Positions 53,650-62,029 of a DNA stretch of 64,000 nucleotides are shown one piece after another. Numbering within the stretch: position 1 is the first letter of the stretch; the number at the start of each line of letters is the position of its first letter. This stretch comes from Candidatus Rhodoferax randersensis. GTDB lineage: Bacteria; Pseudomonadota; Gammaproteobacteria; Burkholderiales; Burkholderiaceae_C. Under the pieces are notes generated by a model. That model saw only the letters and a list, made by a program, of their open reading frames with translations. It was not told the DNA's origin and made no database searches. The stretch spans positions 397,284 through 461,283 of the forward strand of contig JADKEH010000002.1 of the NCBI GenBank assembly GCA_016718155.1. The letters run 5' to 3'. The translations under genes were made by a program, and so were the position numbers.

Positions 53650-54957
53650 ATGAAGACCCTACTTGCCGCCCTGGTGGCCCTGGTCGCCCTCGCCTGGGGC
53701 CTGGATGTCAGCAGCGTGGTCGCCCCGGCGGGTGCACACCCGTTGTGGCTGGCCCGCCAGGAAGGGCTCTACCTGAGCGGTCTGCTGTCGATCGCCATGA
53801 TGTCGCTGACCATGTTTCTGGCGACCCGCCCGGCCTGGCTGGAGGCGCCGCTGGGTGGCATGGACCGGGTCTACCGCACCCACAAGTGGGCCGGCATTCT
53901 GGCCGTGTCGTTTGCGGCGATGCACTGGCTGATTGAGATGTCGGACGACATTCTGAAGGCGACGATCGGCCGGGCCGGCCGCTTGCCGAAGGAAAAATTC
54001 ACTGGCCTGCTGGAAGTTCTGCGCGACCTGTCCAAGGACATGGGCGAGTGGGCGATCTACGCCCTGCTGGTGATGCTGGTCATCACGCTGTGGAAGAAGT
54101 TTCCCTACCGCACCTGGCGCATCCTGCACCGCGCCATGCCGTTGTTGTACCTGATGCTGGCCATGCATGCGGCCTTGCTGGCACCGGTTGACTATTGGGC
54201 GCAGCCGGTGGGCGCGCTGATGGCGGTGTTGCTGGTGGCCGGCGTCTACGGCGCCATTCGGTCGCTGCTGGGCGGCATTGGCCGCTCGCGCGTGGCCAGC
54301 GGGCGAATCGTCGCGGTCGAGCATCCGATGCCGGATGTCACCACCGTGCGTTGCCGCCTGGAGCAAGGGTGGCGCGCTCACCGACCCGGGCAGTTTGCCT
54401 TTGTCACCTTCGATGACAAGGAGGGCGCGCATCCCTTCACCATTGCCAGCGCGGACCAGGGCGACGGCACCATCAGCTTCCAGATCAAGGCGCTGGGTGA
54501 CTACACCAAGCAGCTCGGCGCACGCCTGCAAGCGGGGCAGACGGTGCGGGTGGAGGGGCCGTACGGGCGCTTTGACATTGCGCGCTGCAACCGTGGCGCC
54601 AGGCAGATCTGGATTGCCGGCGGTATTGGCGTGACGCCCTTCCTGGCCTGGCTGGAGTCACTGCAAGGCAAGCCGGGCCAAGTGCCTGCAGCCGACCTGC
54701 ATTACTGCACGCGCGACCGCGACACCGATGCGTTTGTGCCGCGTCTGGAGAAGCTGTGCGCCACCCTGCCCCGCATCACACTGCACATTCATGGCGCACG
54801 TCAGGGCGCGGTGCTCAAGGCCGAGTCACTGGGCGAACCGAAAGGCGCCGAGATCTGGTTCTGCGGCCCCAGCGGCTTGGCCGACGCGTTGCGTCAGGGC
54901 ATACACGCCATGGGCTGGCGGCCACGCTTTCATCAAGAGGCGTTTGAGATGCGCTAA
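53650..54957 (+). CDS. Ferric-reductase-like membrane flavocytochrome
   Basis: A 435-residue protein. About six membrane helices with haem-ligand His (RTHKWAGILAVSFAAMHWL; RILHRAMPLLYLMLAMHAALL) form a ferric-reductase/NOX-type cytochrome b. The cytoplasmic half is a ferredoxin-NADP reductase unit: HRPGQFAFVTF, HPFTIASADQGDG for FAD, VRVEGPYGRF, IWIAGGIGVTPFLAWL for NAD(P)H and EIWFCGPSGLADAL at the end. It would take electrons from NAD(P)H across the membrane to DHC and SHP. It starts 19 bp after the PepSY gene. Confidence 0.9.
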   Translation: MKTLLAALVALVALAWGLDVSSVVAPAGAHPLWLARQEGLYLSGLLSIAMMSLTMFLATRPAWLEAPLGGMDRVYRTHKWAGILAVSFAAMHWLIEMSDDILKATIGRAGRLPKEKFTGLLEVLRDLSKDMGEWAIYALLVMLVITLWKKFPYRTWRILHRAMPLLYLMLAMHAALLAPVDYWAQPVGALMAVLLVAGVYGAIRSLLGGIGRSRVASGRIVAVEHPMPDVTTVRCRLEQGWRAHRPGQFAFVTFDDKEGAHPFTIASADQGDGTISFQIKALGDYTKQLGARLQAGQTVRVEGPYGRFDIARCNRGARQIWIAGGIGVTPFLAWLESLQGKPGQVPAADLHYCTRDRDTDAFVPRLEKLCATLPRITLHIHGARQGAVLKAESLGEPKGAEIWFCGPSGLADALRQGIHAMGWRPRFHQEAFEMR

Positions 54958-55007
54958 TGCCAGTTTCACCGCCGGGCCGGCCCGGGCCGTGCGCGCAGGC
55001 GGCGCAC

Positions 55008-55682
55008 CTACTTGGCGTGCGTGCTGTGCACCTGCGCCGAGCGGGTGTCCAGCGGCGCCAACAGGGCCGGCGTGATCTGGTCTGCGCGCAGTACCTGGCC
55101 GCCCTGCTGATCGGCAAAGAGCTGGGCTGCTTGCAGGCTGGCAAAGGCGGGCAGGTTGCCGTTGCGCATGGGGCCCAGGGCTTTGGAGCCGTGCACGTAG
55201 TGGGCCTGCGCGGCGGGGGTCCAGGCGCGTGTGCCCATGTCGGTGACAAAGGTGGCGGCCACGTCACCGGCACTGCGCCCGGGGCTGAAGCGCTCCACCG
55301 ACTGAAGAAACATATACAGGCTGACGGGGGAGTCGAAGTAGTGCGTGTCGCCGTTCCTGAAGATGGCTTGCGCCGCCCATTGCGGCGCGCGGGCCGGGAA
55401 CATGCCGCACACCGGGCAGCGCGCGTCCGCTGGTATCGGGCGCGGCGCCAGCAGAGCCACGCCGGAGGCGCTGTTCCAGGCCTGCGGCGGCGCCACCAGG
55501 CAGATGTCTTCGGTGGCGGACGAGGTCACTTTGTCGGGCCACAGCAGCCACGTGGCGGCGGCCAGGGCAACCAGTGCCAATACGCCGCCGGCCGCCAGAC
55601 CCCACCCCCGGGCGCGCCGGTCGGCTGGGCCCGGGGTGCCGCTTGCGTGGGCGACGTGCGGGCGATTAAGCGTTTGCGCCAT
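55008..55682 (-). CDS. Second NosL-like protein, membrane-anchored
   Basis: 224 residues. An N-terminal membrane helix (GWGLAAGGVLALVALAAATWLLW) precedes a NosL-type domain with the copper-binding signature CPVCGMFPARAPQWAAQA, then THYFDSPVSLYMFLQS and VTDMGTRAWTPAAQAHYVHG. NosL supplies Cu(I) during assembly of the CuZ centre of nitrous-oxide reductase. This copy differs from the lipoprotein NosL just upstream by its anchor and by the full CPVCGM motif. It is the last gene of the nos operon, 16 bp after nosL. Confidence 0.85.
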   Translation of the reverse strand: MAQTLNRPHVAHASGTPGPADRRARGWGLAAGGVLALVALAAATWLLWPDKVTSSATEDICLVAPPQAWNSASGVALLAPRPIPADARCPVCGMFPARAPQWAAQAIFRNGDTHYFDSPVSLYMFLQSVERFSPGRSAGDVAATFVTDMGTRAWTPAAQAHYVHGSKALGPMRNGNLPAFASLQAAQLFADQQGGQVLRADQITPALLAPLDTRSAQVHSTHAK

Positions 55683-55698
55683 GGTCTTTGCGTGTGGC

Positions 55699-56232
55699 CT
55701 ACATGCGTGTGTCGTGCAAGGCCCCGCCGCTGAGGTCGACCATATCGGGCTTGATGTCGCCATAACGCAGCACCTTGCCACCGTACTCCTGGGCAAATTT
55801 CTTGGCGTCGGCCTCTTGCGAGAAGCTGGCAACGGTCGGACCCATGGAGCCTTTGCGTTTGCTGCCCAGCACGTAGACGCCGGTCTTGGCGTCGATCCAG
55901 TTGCCGCGGGGCTGGTCCCAGTTGGCCTTGCCCATGTCCTGCACCCACACGGCATCGATCTTCCTGACCTGCTCTGGCGACAGCAGCGTGCTGAACAGTT
56001 CCACGGTGTCGCAGAAGAAGGTGGGCTCGGCCTGTCCCGCGTACCGGATTTGCGCCTTGGGGCCCGGGTAGTCGGCCAGCAGCATGCCGTCCAGGTCGCA
56101 GGTGGTGCGGGCGTCGATCTCCACTGGCGCCAGTGGCTTGGCCGGGGTGGCAGGCTCGCAGCCCGATAGCAGTGCACCGGCCAGGCAGGCCAGCAGCGCG
56201 GCAAGCAGGCGGGAACGTCGATTCTGAGTCAT
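55699..56232 (-). CDS. nosL: NosL copper chaperone lipoprotein
   Basis: A 177-residue lipoprotein with lipobox LLSGCEP near residue 25. The NosL domain includes TCDLDGMLLADYPGPKAQIRY, FFCDTVELFSTLLSPEQV, VQDMGKANWDQPRGNWIDA and SMGPTVASFSQEADAKKF. The motif reads CDLDGM rather than CxxCGM, so one Cys is replaced. It delivers copper to NosZ in the periplasm. The start overlaps the nosY stop (ATGA-type, 4 bp). Confidence 0.9.
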   Translation of the reverse strand: MTQNRRSRLLAALLACLAGALLSGCEPATPAKPLAPVEIDARTTCDLDGMLLADYPGPKAQIRYAGQAEPTFFCDTVELFSTLLSPEQVRKIDAVWVQDMGKANWDQPRGNWIDAKTGVYVLGSKRKGSMGPTVASFSQEADAKKFAQEYGGKVLRYGDIKPDMVDLSGGALHDTRM

Positions 56233-57043
56233 GTGCGAAATCTCCATCGGGCCAAGGTGAGCGGAATCACAATCCAGGCCAGCATCACCAGGCCCATCAG
56301 CCAGGGCTTGGCCAGAGCTGGCGGCACGATGCTGGCCAGGCCATACAGGGTGCGCACGTCTTCGAGCGAAAACACGTTGAGGATGCGAAACACATCGGCC
56401 GGATTGAGCAGCAGCAGGTAGGCAAAGGCCTCGCCCCCATAACTGCCGCCCGTGGCCACCAGCCCACCGAGCAGCAACAGGTCGAACACCAGTACGAAGA
56501 AGAACCACAAGGCAATGGCCAGGCCGGAGGCGCGGGTGCGCTCGCGCGCAATCACCGACATCAGCACCGCCAGGCTCAAAAACGCCAGGCCCAGCAACAC
56601 CGAACTGATGATGAAGCCGCCGTAGTGGAACAGGCCCGGCCAGCTGAACTGCCGGTACAGCAGCACCGCCACCAGCGCAAACCCGACCAGCGTGGACAGC
56701 GTCAGCGCGGCGGCCAGGCCAAGGTATTTGCCCAGCAGCAGCTCCAGCCGTGTGATGGGCAATGCCAGCAGCAGATCGAGCGAGCCGCGCTCGCGCTCGC
56801 CCACCACGGCGTCGAAGCCGAGCAGCAGGGCAATCAGGGGATCAGGTAGATCACCAGGCTGACCAGGCTGGCAATGGTGAACTCGATCGAGCGCAGGCCC
56901 ACCGCGCCTTGCTGCGCGCCACCAAAGTAGGTGATGACCAGCGAGAACACCGTGAACACCAGTGCCACAGCCAGCACCCAGCGGTTGCGCATGCGGTCGC
57001 GGAATTCCTTGGCGGCCAGGGTCAGGATTTGGGATAGTTCCAT
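56229..57043 (-). pseudogene. nosY: NosY ABC-2 membrane permease, one-base frame break
   Basis: The N-terminal piece from 57043 reads LSQILTLAAKEFRDRMRNRWVLA and a first membrane helix, then IASLVSLVIYLIP. One C is missing in the C-run at about 56838; adding it restores LIALLLGFDAVVGERERGSLDL and the remaining five helices, ending VIPLTLARWRF. Together about 272 residues, normal for NosY. It pairs with the ATPase NosF in the transporter that supports CuZ maturation. Confidence 0.9.
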
Positions 57044-57052
57044 TGCGCAGCC

Positions 57053-57985
57053 TTAGTCCGAGAATCCAAAGAACACGTCTTCCAACGACGGCTCGGCAAT
57101 TTTGAGGTCCAGCAGCCGCGCGCCCAGCGCGGTGACGGCCGCCAGCACCGCCATCTTGGCCTCGCGCGGGCAGCTTACCTGCAAACCCTCGGGGATGACG
57201 GTGGTGTGGACGCCGGTGATCGCGCCCAGTGCCTGCTGCGCCAGCAAGGCGTCCGGCGCTGCTAGGCGCAGCGTCAGGCTGAGCGGCATCTGCACTTGTT
57301 CGCGCAGCGCCTGCACGCTGCCCAGTGCCTGAATTTTGCCGGCCGACATGATGGCCAGACGGTCCACCCGCTCCTGCAGTTCGGCCAGGATGTGCGAGGT
57401 GATGACCACGGTGACGCCTTCACCCTGCAGGCCACGCAGCGTGGCGTAGAAGTCGCGGATGGCTTGTGGGTCCAGGCCATTGGTGGGTTCGTCCAGAAAT
57501 AGCACCCGTGGCGCGCCCAGCAGGGCCTGGGCAAAACCCAGCCGTTGGCGCATGCCCTTGGAGTACTCCCGCAGTGGCCGTTTGGCGGCGTGCCCCAGGC
57601 CAACGCGCTCCAGCGTGGGCGCGCACTGGGCGCGCGCCGCGCCCTTGAGCCTGGCAAAGAAGTGCAGCGTCTCCAGCCCGGTGAGGTTGTCATACAGCAC
57701 CACGTTTTCGGGCAGGTAGCCAATGTGCCGACGCGCCGCGCGAAAACCGCGCCCGCGCACCGAACAGCCGTTGATCAGGATCTCGCCTTGGGTCGGCGCG
57801 ATCAGTCCCAGCATCATCTTGAACAGCGTGCTTTTGCCGGCGCCGTTGTGGCCGATCAGGCCGAAGATCTCGCCGCGCCTTACCGTCAGGTCGACGCCAT
57901 CCACGGCGTGCAGCGCGCCGTAGTGCATGGCGACGCCACGCGCTTCGATCGCGGCCGTTTCACTGGCCGGGGTAGTGCTTGTCAC
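57053..57985 (-). CDS. nosF: NosF ABC-transporter ATPase
   Basis: 310 residues. Walker A GHNGAGKST near residue 45, signature YSKGMRQRLGFAQAL, Walker B VLFLDEPTNGLDP and the H-loop TSHILAEL. It powers NosY together with NosD in copper/sulfur centre assembly of nitrous-oxide reductase. The start overlaps the nosD 3' end by 26 bp. Confidence 0.95.
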   Translation of the reverse strand: MTSTTPASETAAIEARGVAMHYGALHAVDGVDLTVRRGEIFGLIGHNGAGKSTLFKMMLGLIAPTQGEILINGCSVRGRGFRAARRHIGYLPENVVLYDNLTGLETLHFFARLKGAARAQCAPTLERVGLGHAAKRPLREYSKGMRQRLGFAQALLGAPRVLFLDEPTNGLDPQAIRDFYATLRGLQGEGVTVVITSHILAELQERVDRLAIMSAGKIQALGSVQALREQVQMPLSLTLRLAAPDALLAQQALGAITGVHTTVIPEGLQVSCPREAKMAVLAAVTALGARLLDLKIAEPSLEDVFFGFSD

Positions 57986-59219
57986 GCCATTGACTCCATT
58001 GCTTATGGCCGGGCTGCATGCGCGGCTTGGGATCGACCACGCTGGGCACGCGCAGCACCGGAAATTGCTGGCTCACCAGCCGCAAGGCCTGCACGGCCGG
58101 ACTGGCCAGCAGCAACTTGATCGCAGGGTAACGCCAGGTCAGGCGGTCCACCATGTCGTTGGCCTCATACGGGACATCGCCCCGGCCGTCGCCGTCGCGG
58201 TCCCAGCCCAGGTAGTTGCTCCAGTGGTTGCCGCGCTCGGTGCCCCAGCGTTCGTCGCGCGCGCCGACATACCGCACCTGCTCGCGGTTGGCCACGAAGT
58301 CGTTGCCCTCGACCTTGTTGCGGGTGGAGCCGGCCGACAGGTGGACGCCCACGTGGTTGTCCACCACCAGGTTGCCCTTGATGGTGACGTACTCCACGTC
58401 GTAGATGAAGAAGCCGCGGTTGTTGCCGGCGATGACGTTACCCTCCACCACCGAGTCCTGCATGGTGCGCAGCATGATGCCGTGGTCCGAGTTGCCCCAG
58501 GCTCGGTTGTTGCGCACCACTTGGTCGCGCACTTCCATCAGCGCCAGGCCGCCACGGTTGTAGTAGCTGTCGTTGTCCTCCCACAGGTTGTAGTAGGAGT
58601 TCATGTAGTGTGTGCCGTAGCGGCTGTGGTGCAGCTTGTTGCTCTTGAATATGGCGTGGTGCGACACGTCCACATAAAGCGCATCGCGCACGAAGCTGAT
58701 GTTATTGCCGGTGATGCGCGCGCCGGTGGTGTTGTAGAGCTGGATGCCGTTGCCGCGCTGCGAGGAGTTGTACTCGCGCTTGCCGGTGATCAGGTTGCCC
58801 TCGATCACCACGTCGTTGGCCTTCTCGATCCACAGGCCGAACAGGTTGTAGCTCAGGTCGCAGTTGCGCACCACGGCGCGGTGCGCACCCGGATAGATGT
58901 AGATGCCGGCGTTCTGCTCGCCCAGGCTGTCGCCCGAGTCGCGCACGATCAACCCTTCGATCGTCACGTCCGTCGCGGTGACGCGCAGCGTGTCGCCCTT
59001 TTCCGCGCCGCTCAGGCTGGGTCGCCCGATGCCGCGCAGGGTGAGTGGTTTGTCGATCAGGAAGTTGCCGGTATGGACCGCGCGTTCAATCTCCAGAACA
59101 TCGCCGGGTTTGGCCATGCGGATGGCCTGCTGCAGCGACGCGGCGGGCGCGACCCGCACCGTCGCCGCGTGCGCACTCGCCAGCAGTCCAGCGAGCAGCA
59201 AGGGCAAAAGCGTCCTCAT
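57960..59219 (-). CDS. nosD: NosD periplasmic copper-centre assembly protein
   Basis: 419 residues. Signal peptide MRTLLPLLLAGLLASAHAA, then right-handed beta-helix repeats of the CASH/NosD type (IEGLIVRDSGDSLGEQNAGIYI; FGLWIEKANDVVIEGNLI; NNRGFFIYDVEYVTIKGN). NosD works with NosF and NosY on the outer face of the inner membrane. The beta-helix is followed by a conserved segment with WSNYLGWDRDGDGRGDVPYEAND. Confidence 0.95.
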   Translation of the reverse strand: MRTLLPLLLAGLLASAHAATVRVAPAASLQQAIRMAKPGDVLEIERAVHTGNFLIDKPLTLRGIGRPSLSGAEKGDTLRVTATDVTIEGLIVRDSGDSLGEQNAGIYIYPGAHRAVVRNCDLSYNLFGLWIEKANDVVIEGNLITGKREYNSSQRGNGIQLYNTTGARITGNNISFVRDALYVDVSHHAIFKSNKLHHSRYGTHYMNSYYNLWEDNDSYYNRGGLALMEVRDQVVRNNRAWGNSDHGIMLRTMQDSVVEGNVIAGNNRGFFIYDVEYVTIKGNLVVDNHVGVHLSAGSTRNKVEGNDFVANREQVRYVGARDERWGTERGNHWSNYLGWDRDGDGRGDVPYEANDMVDRLTWRYPAIKLLLASPAVQALRLVSQQFPVLRVPSVVDPKPRMQPGHKQWSQWRDKHYPGQ

Positions 59220-59239
59220 CGGGGGTTCACCGGGGGACC

Positions 59240-59288
59240 TTCGGGCGGGGCCCGGGGGGGGGGGCGGGGGGGGGGGGCCCGGCGGGGC
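59240..59288. other. G/C homopolymer tract between nosR and nosD
   Basis: The 69-bp nosR-nosD gap is mostly runs of G, up to about 13 in a row, interrupted by single C (59246-59285). No gene or regulatory motif is apparent. It may be real low-complexity DNA able to form a G-quadruplex, or a collapsed or mis-called stretch in the assembly. Confidence 0.6.
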
Positions 59289-61940
59289 TCATACCAGCAT
59301 CAATCCGAGCGTCTTTAAGGTCAGGAACAAGGCAGCACCAATCAACAGATTCTTGAAGCTTACGTAACTCAGCATATCCATCACGCTGGCATGGCGATAG
59401 TTGTCTTGCCACCACGGGCCGTCCTTGACGTAGCGCCGCCCGGACAGCCGGATCAGCACCTCGTACACGCTCCAGCCAAACCACCAGCCGATGATGGCGC
59501 CGGAAGACAGGCGACCGGTAGCGGCCAACATCCAGGCCACCGTGGCTGCAATGGCCAGCGAAAAGCCGGCGATCTGCAGGGTGCGTTGTGAGTGCCAGCC
59601 CTCTGCGCTCCAGGGCCACAGGTGGTCGCGGATCTCCAGCCAGATCCACATCAGGCGACTGACGTTGATCTTGTGCGGTGGCATCACGGGATCGGACGGC
59701 ATGCGGGGATCCGGACCCTGCTTGGCCGCCAGCGACGCTGGTGTGGGCGCGCTCACGGGGTGGATCGGGATGAAGTAGCCGTCGCGTCCGATCGGGGTCA
59801 TTTCCAGCCCGGCACGTTCGCGGCGTTTACGCTCCTGGCCCAGTGGTGGGCAGACCTTGGGGTCGGTGTACAGCACCAGGCAGTCCAGGCAGTGCAGGCA
59901 TTCGCGGTGGTCGATGCGTCCGTCCGCGTCAATGGCCAGTGAACCGCAGCCAACCGCGCAGGCCTTGCAGCTGTTGCACTCCTGCTTGCGCGGCAGGCCA
60001 AACCAGCGGAAGGTGCTGGGCACGGCCAGGGCGGCGCCCAGCGGGCAGATGTACTTGCAGTAAGGCCGCTCGATGAAGAGCGACAGACCCAGCAAAGCGG
60101 CCACAAACAGGCCATAGGGCCAGGCACGGTTGTTGATGCCGACCAGGAAGGTGGTCTTGAACGGCTCCACTTCGGACAGCACTTCGGCCAGGCCCATGGA
60201 GAACATCGACACCGCGAGCAGACCAAAGAACACCACGTACTTGAGCCACTTGAGCCGGTCGTGCCAGACGCGTGGCAGCGATCCCTGAAAACGTTTCAGG
60301 CCGATCAGGCCGCCGAGCTTGTACATTGCCTCTGACAACGAACCAAACGGGCACATCCAACCGCAAAACAGACCACGCCCGAACAGGAACACGGTGACGA
60401 TGATGAAGACCCAGAACACGAAGATGAAGGGGTCGGACAGGAACAGCGACCAGGTCCACTGGAACAGCAGCGAGTGGAACCAGGTCAGCACCTGCGTGAC
60501 GGACGGCTGCGCCATGGCGCCAAAACCGATGAAACCGATGCTCAACGCCCAGGCGCTGTACTTGAAGGCATTGACCGGCCACTTGTTCTTGCGCGTGGAG
60601 CGGCGGGTGAGTTGTTCTCTGAACGCATAAACCACGGTCACGATCACCAGCAGCGCCGCAAAAAGGCCAATTTCGACAGCGCGTGACTTCCAGATGCGTA
60701 CCCACGGCGCAGCGGCTTCCTCCACCACCGGTCGGCCCCCCTCCAACAACTCCGGCGCCAGCCAGTACTTGCTGTCGAAGCTGGTGAAGCTGCGTGTGCC
60801 GGTGGCGCGGTCCACGCGGTTGCCCAGAAAGCTCAGCTTCCAGGGATAGGCGGCGGAGAAGGCCTTGGAGCGGATGATGAAGATGGCCGATTCGCTGAAG
60901 CTGGGCGCGCCGACAGCTTCCAGGCCGTAGAGGTTGAGGTAGTCCAGATCGCGGAAGGTGAATGAATCAGCACCCTGCTTGACCTGCACCCGGTCGTAGA
61001 TGCCGCCGCGTACGAAACCCGAACCTTTGAACGATTCGATGCCGGCGCTACGCACAACAAACAGCGCGTGATCGCCTTCCTTGAGGCGCGCGCGCAGGTT
61101 GGCCCAACCGCCGTCGCCCAGCAGGCTGGCGCCCACATCGGGGTGGTTGAGGTCGCCAAACCACAGCTCGATAAACGGTTCGCCGGTACGCACCAGGCCA
61201 ACTTGCTCGGGCTTGACGGCGAGCCGCTGCACGCTGCCTTGCTTGACCAACTGGGCCCAGCTCAAGCGCTGGCCGGTAACCACATAGCGCGCTGGATCAC
61301 GCTTGGTGGGGGCCAGAATACCCACTTGGCGAGCCACCGCAGTACCAGAGGCCATCATGACCTGGTTCTGTGCGATCACGGTCACGGTGGCGCCGGAGAT
61401 GGCGTCTACCCCCAGCACGTTTTCGTCGGGCCGCGACTGGCCCACTTCAATCTTGTCGGCAACTGACTTGCCGAGGTACTGGTCGTTGAACTTGAGCAGG
61501 GTCGATTCGGGAATGCCCAGCAGCAAAATGGGTTCGGAGTGCTTGAGCACCTTGACGCCCACGAAACGACCGCTGCGGTCCATGCCGATCAACGTGATCA
61601 CCGGTTTGCCCGAATAGGCGGGCGTGTCGGTGATGTCGGTGGAGAGCATCACATAGCCGAGCAGCTTCTTCTTGCCCGCCTCTTCATCGCCGTAGGCTTC
61701 GACGTAGGGGGGTTGGCCCATGCGCTCGGAGAAGCTTTTTGCGCCTGGAAATACGGCGCTGCAGGGAACCATGGCGCACAGGTCTTTGGCGGAATTGAGC
61801 TCTGCGGGCAGCTCTGCCTCGTAGGCGCCGGTGCTGGCGTGTGCGTTGCCCCAGCCCAGTGTGAGCGAGGTAAGCAAGACGGCCAGGCAGGCAAACGCCC
61901 GACCCGCCAACTGTTGGCATGTCAGATACATAAATATCAT
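59289..61940 (-). CDS. nosR: NosR, membrane FMN/iron-sulfur protein
   Basis: 883 residues. The signal region is followed by a periplasmic FMN-binding domain; VDAISGATVTVIAQNQVM (SGAT at 182-185) is the covalent flavin site. Then come membrane helices, two CxxxCP motifs (CGWMCPFG, CKYICPLG) and a polyferredoxin with CNSCKACAVGC and CLHCLDCLVLYTDPKVCP. NosR passes electrons towards NosZ and is needed for its expression and activity. It is longer than the roughly 700-760 residues usual for the family; the additional length is in the periplasmic part and linkers. It lies between nosZ and nosD, not ahead of nosZ. Confidence 0.95.
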   Translation of the reverse strand: MIFMYLTCQQLAGRAFACLAVLLTSLTLGWGNAHASTGAYEAELPAELNSAKDLCAMVPCSAVFPGAKSFSERMGQPPYVEAYGDEEAGKKKLLGYVMLSTDITDTPAYSGKPVITLIGMDRSGRFVGVKVLKHSEPILLLGIPESTLLKFNDQYLGKSVADKIEVGQSRPDENVLGVDAISGATVTVIAQNQVMMASGTAVARQVGILAPTKRDPARYVVTGQRLSWAQLVKQGSVQRLAVKPEQVGLVRTGEPFIELWFGDLNHPDVGASLLGDGGWANLRARLKEGDHALFVVRSAGIESFKGSGFVRGGIYDRVQVKQGADSFTFRDLDYLNLYGLEAVGAPSFSESAIFIIRSKAFSAAYPWKLSFLGNRVDRATGTRSFTSFDSKYWLAPELLEGGRPVVEEAAAPWVRIWKSRAVEIGLFAALLVIVTVVYAFREQLTRRSTRKNKWPVNAFKYSAWALSIGFIGFGAMAQPSVTQVLTWFHSLLFQWTWSLFLSDPFIFVFWVFIIVTVFLFGRGLFCGWMCPFGSLSEAMYKLGGLIGLKRFQGSLPRVWHDRLKWLKYVVFFGLLAVSMFSMGLAEVLSEVEPFKTTFLVGINNRAWPYGLFVAALLGLSLFIERPYCKYICPLGAALAVPSTFRWFGLPRKQECNSCKACAVGCGSLAIDADGRIDHRECLHCLDCLVLYTDPKVCPPLGQERKRRERAGLEMTPIGRDGYFIPIHPVSAPTPASLAAKQGPDPRMPSDPVMPPHKINVSRLMWIWLEIRDHLWPWSAEGWHSQRTLQIAGFSLAIAATVAWMLAATGRLSSGAIIGWWFGWSVYEVLIRLSGRRYVKDGPWWQDNYRHASVMDMLSYVSFKNLLIGAALFLTLKTLGLMLV

Positions 61941-62029
61941 CTTTCAATGCAAGCACCGCCATTGAGGCGGCGCTTGCGAGGCAGCGCTGGGGACAATCCT
62001 CAGACGCTGCCGCTGGCTGGTGTCGCCAA

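Noticed and set aside
57927..59318. Long plus-strand open frame across nosD, rich in Val and His
   Set aside because: Antisense shadow of the NosD beta-helix; repeated Val/His pattern mirrors NosD codons.
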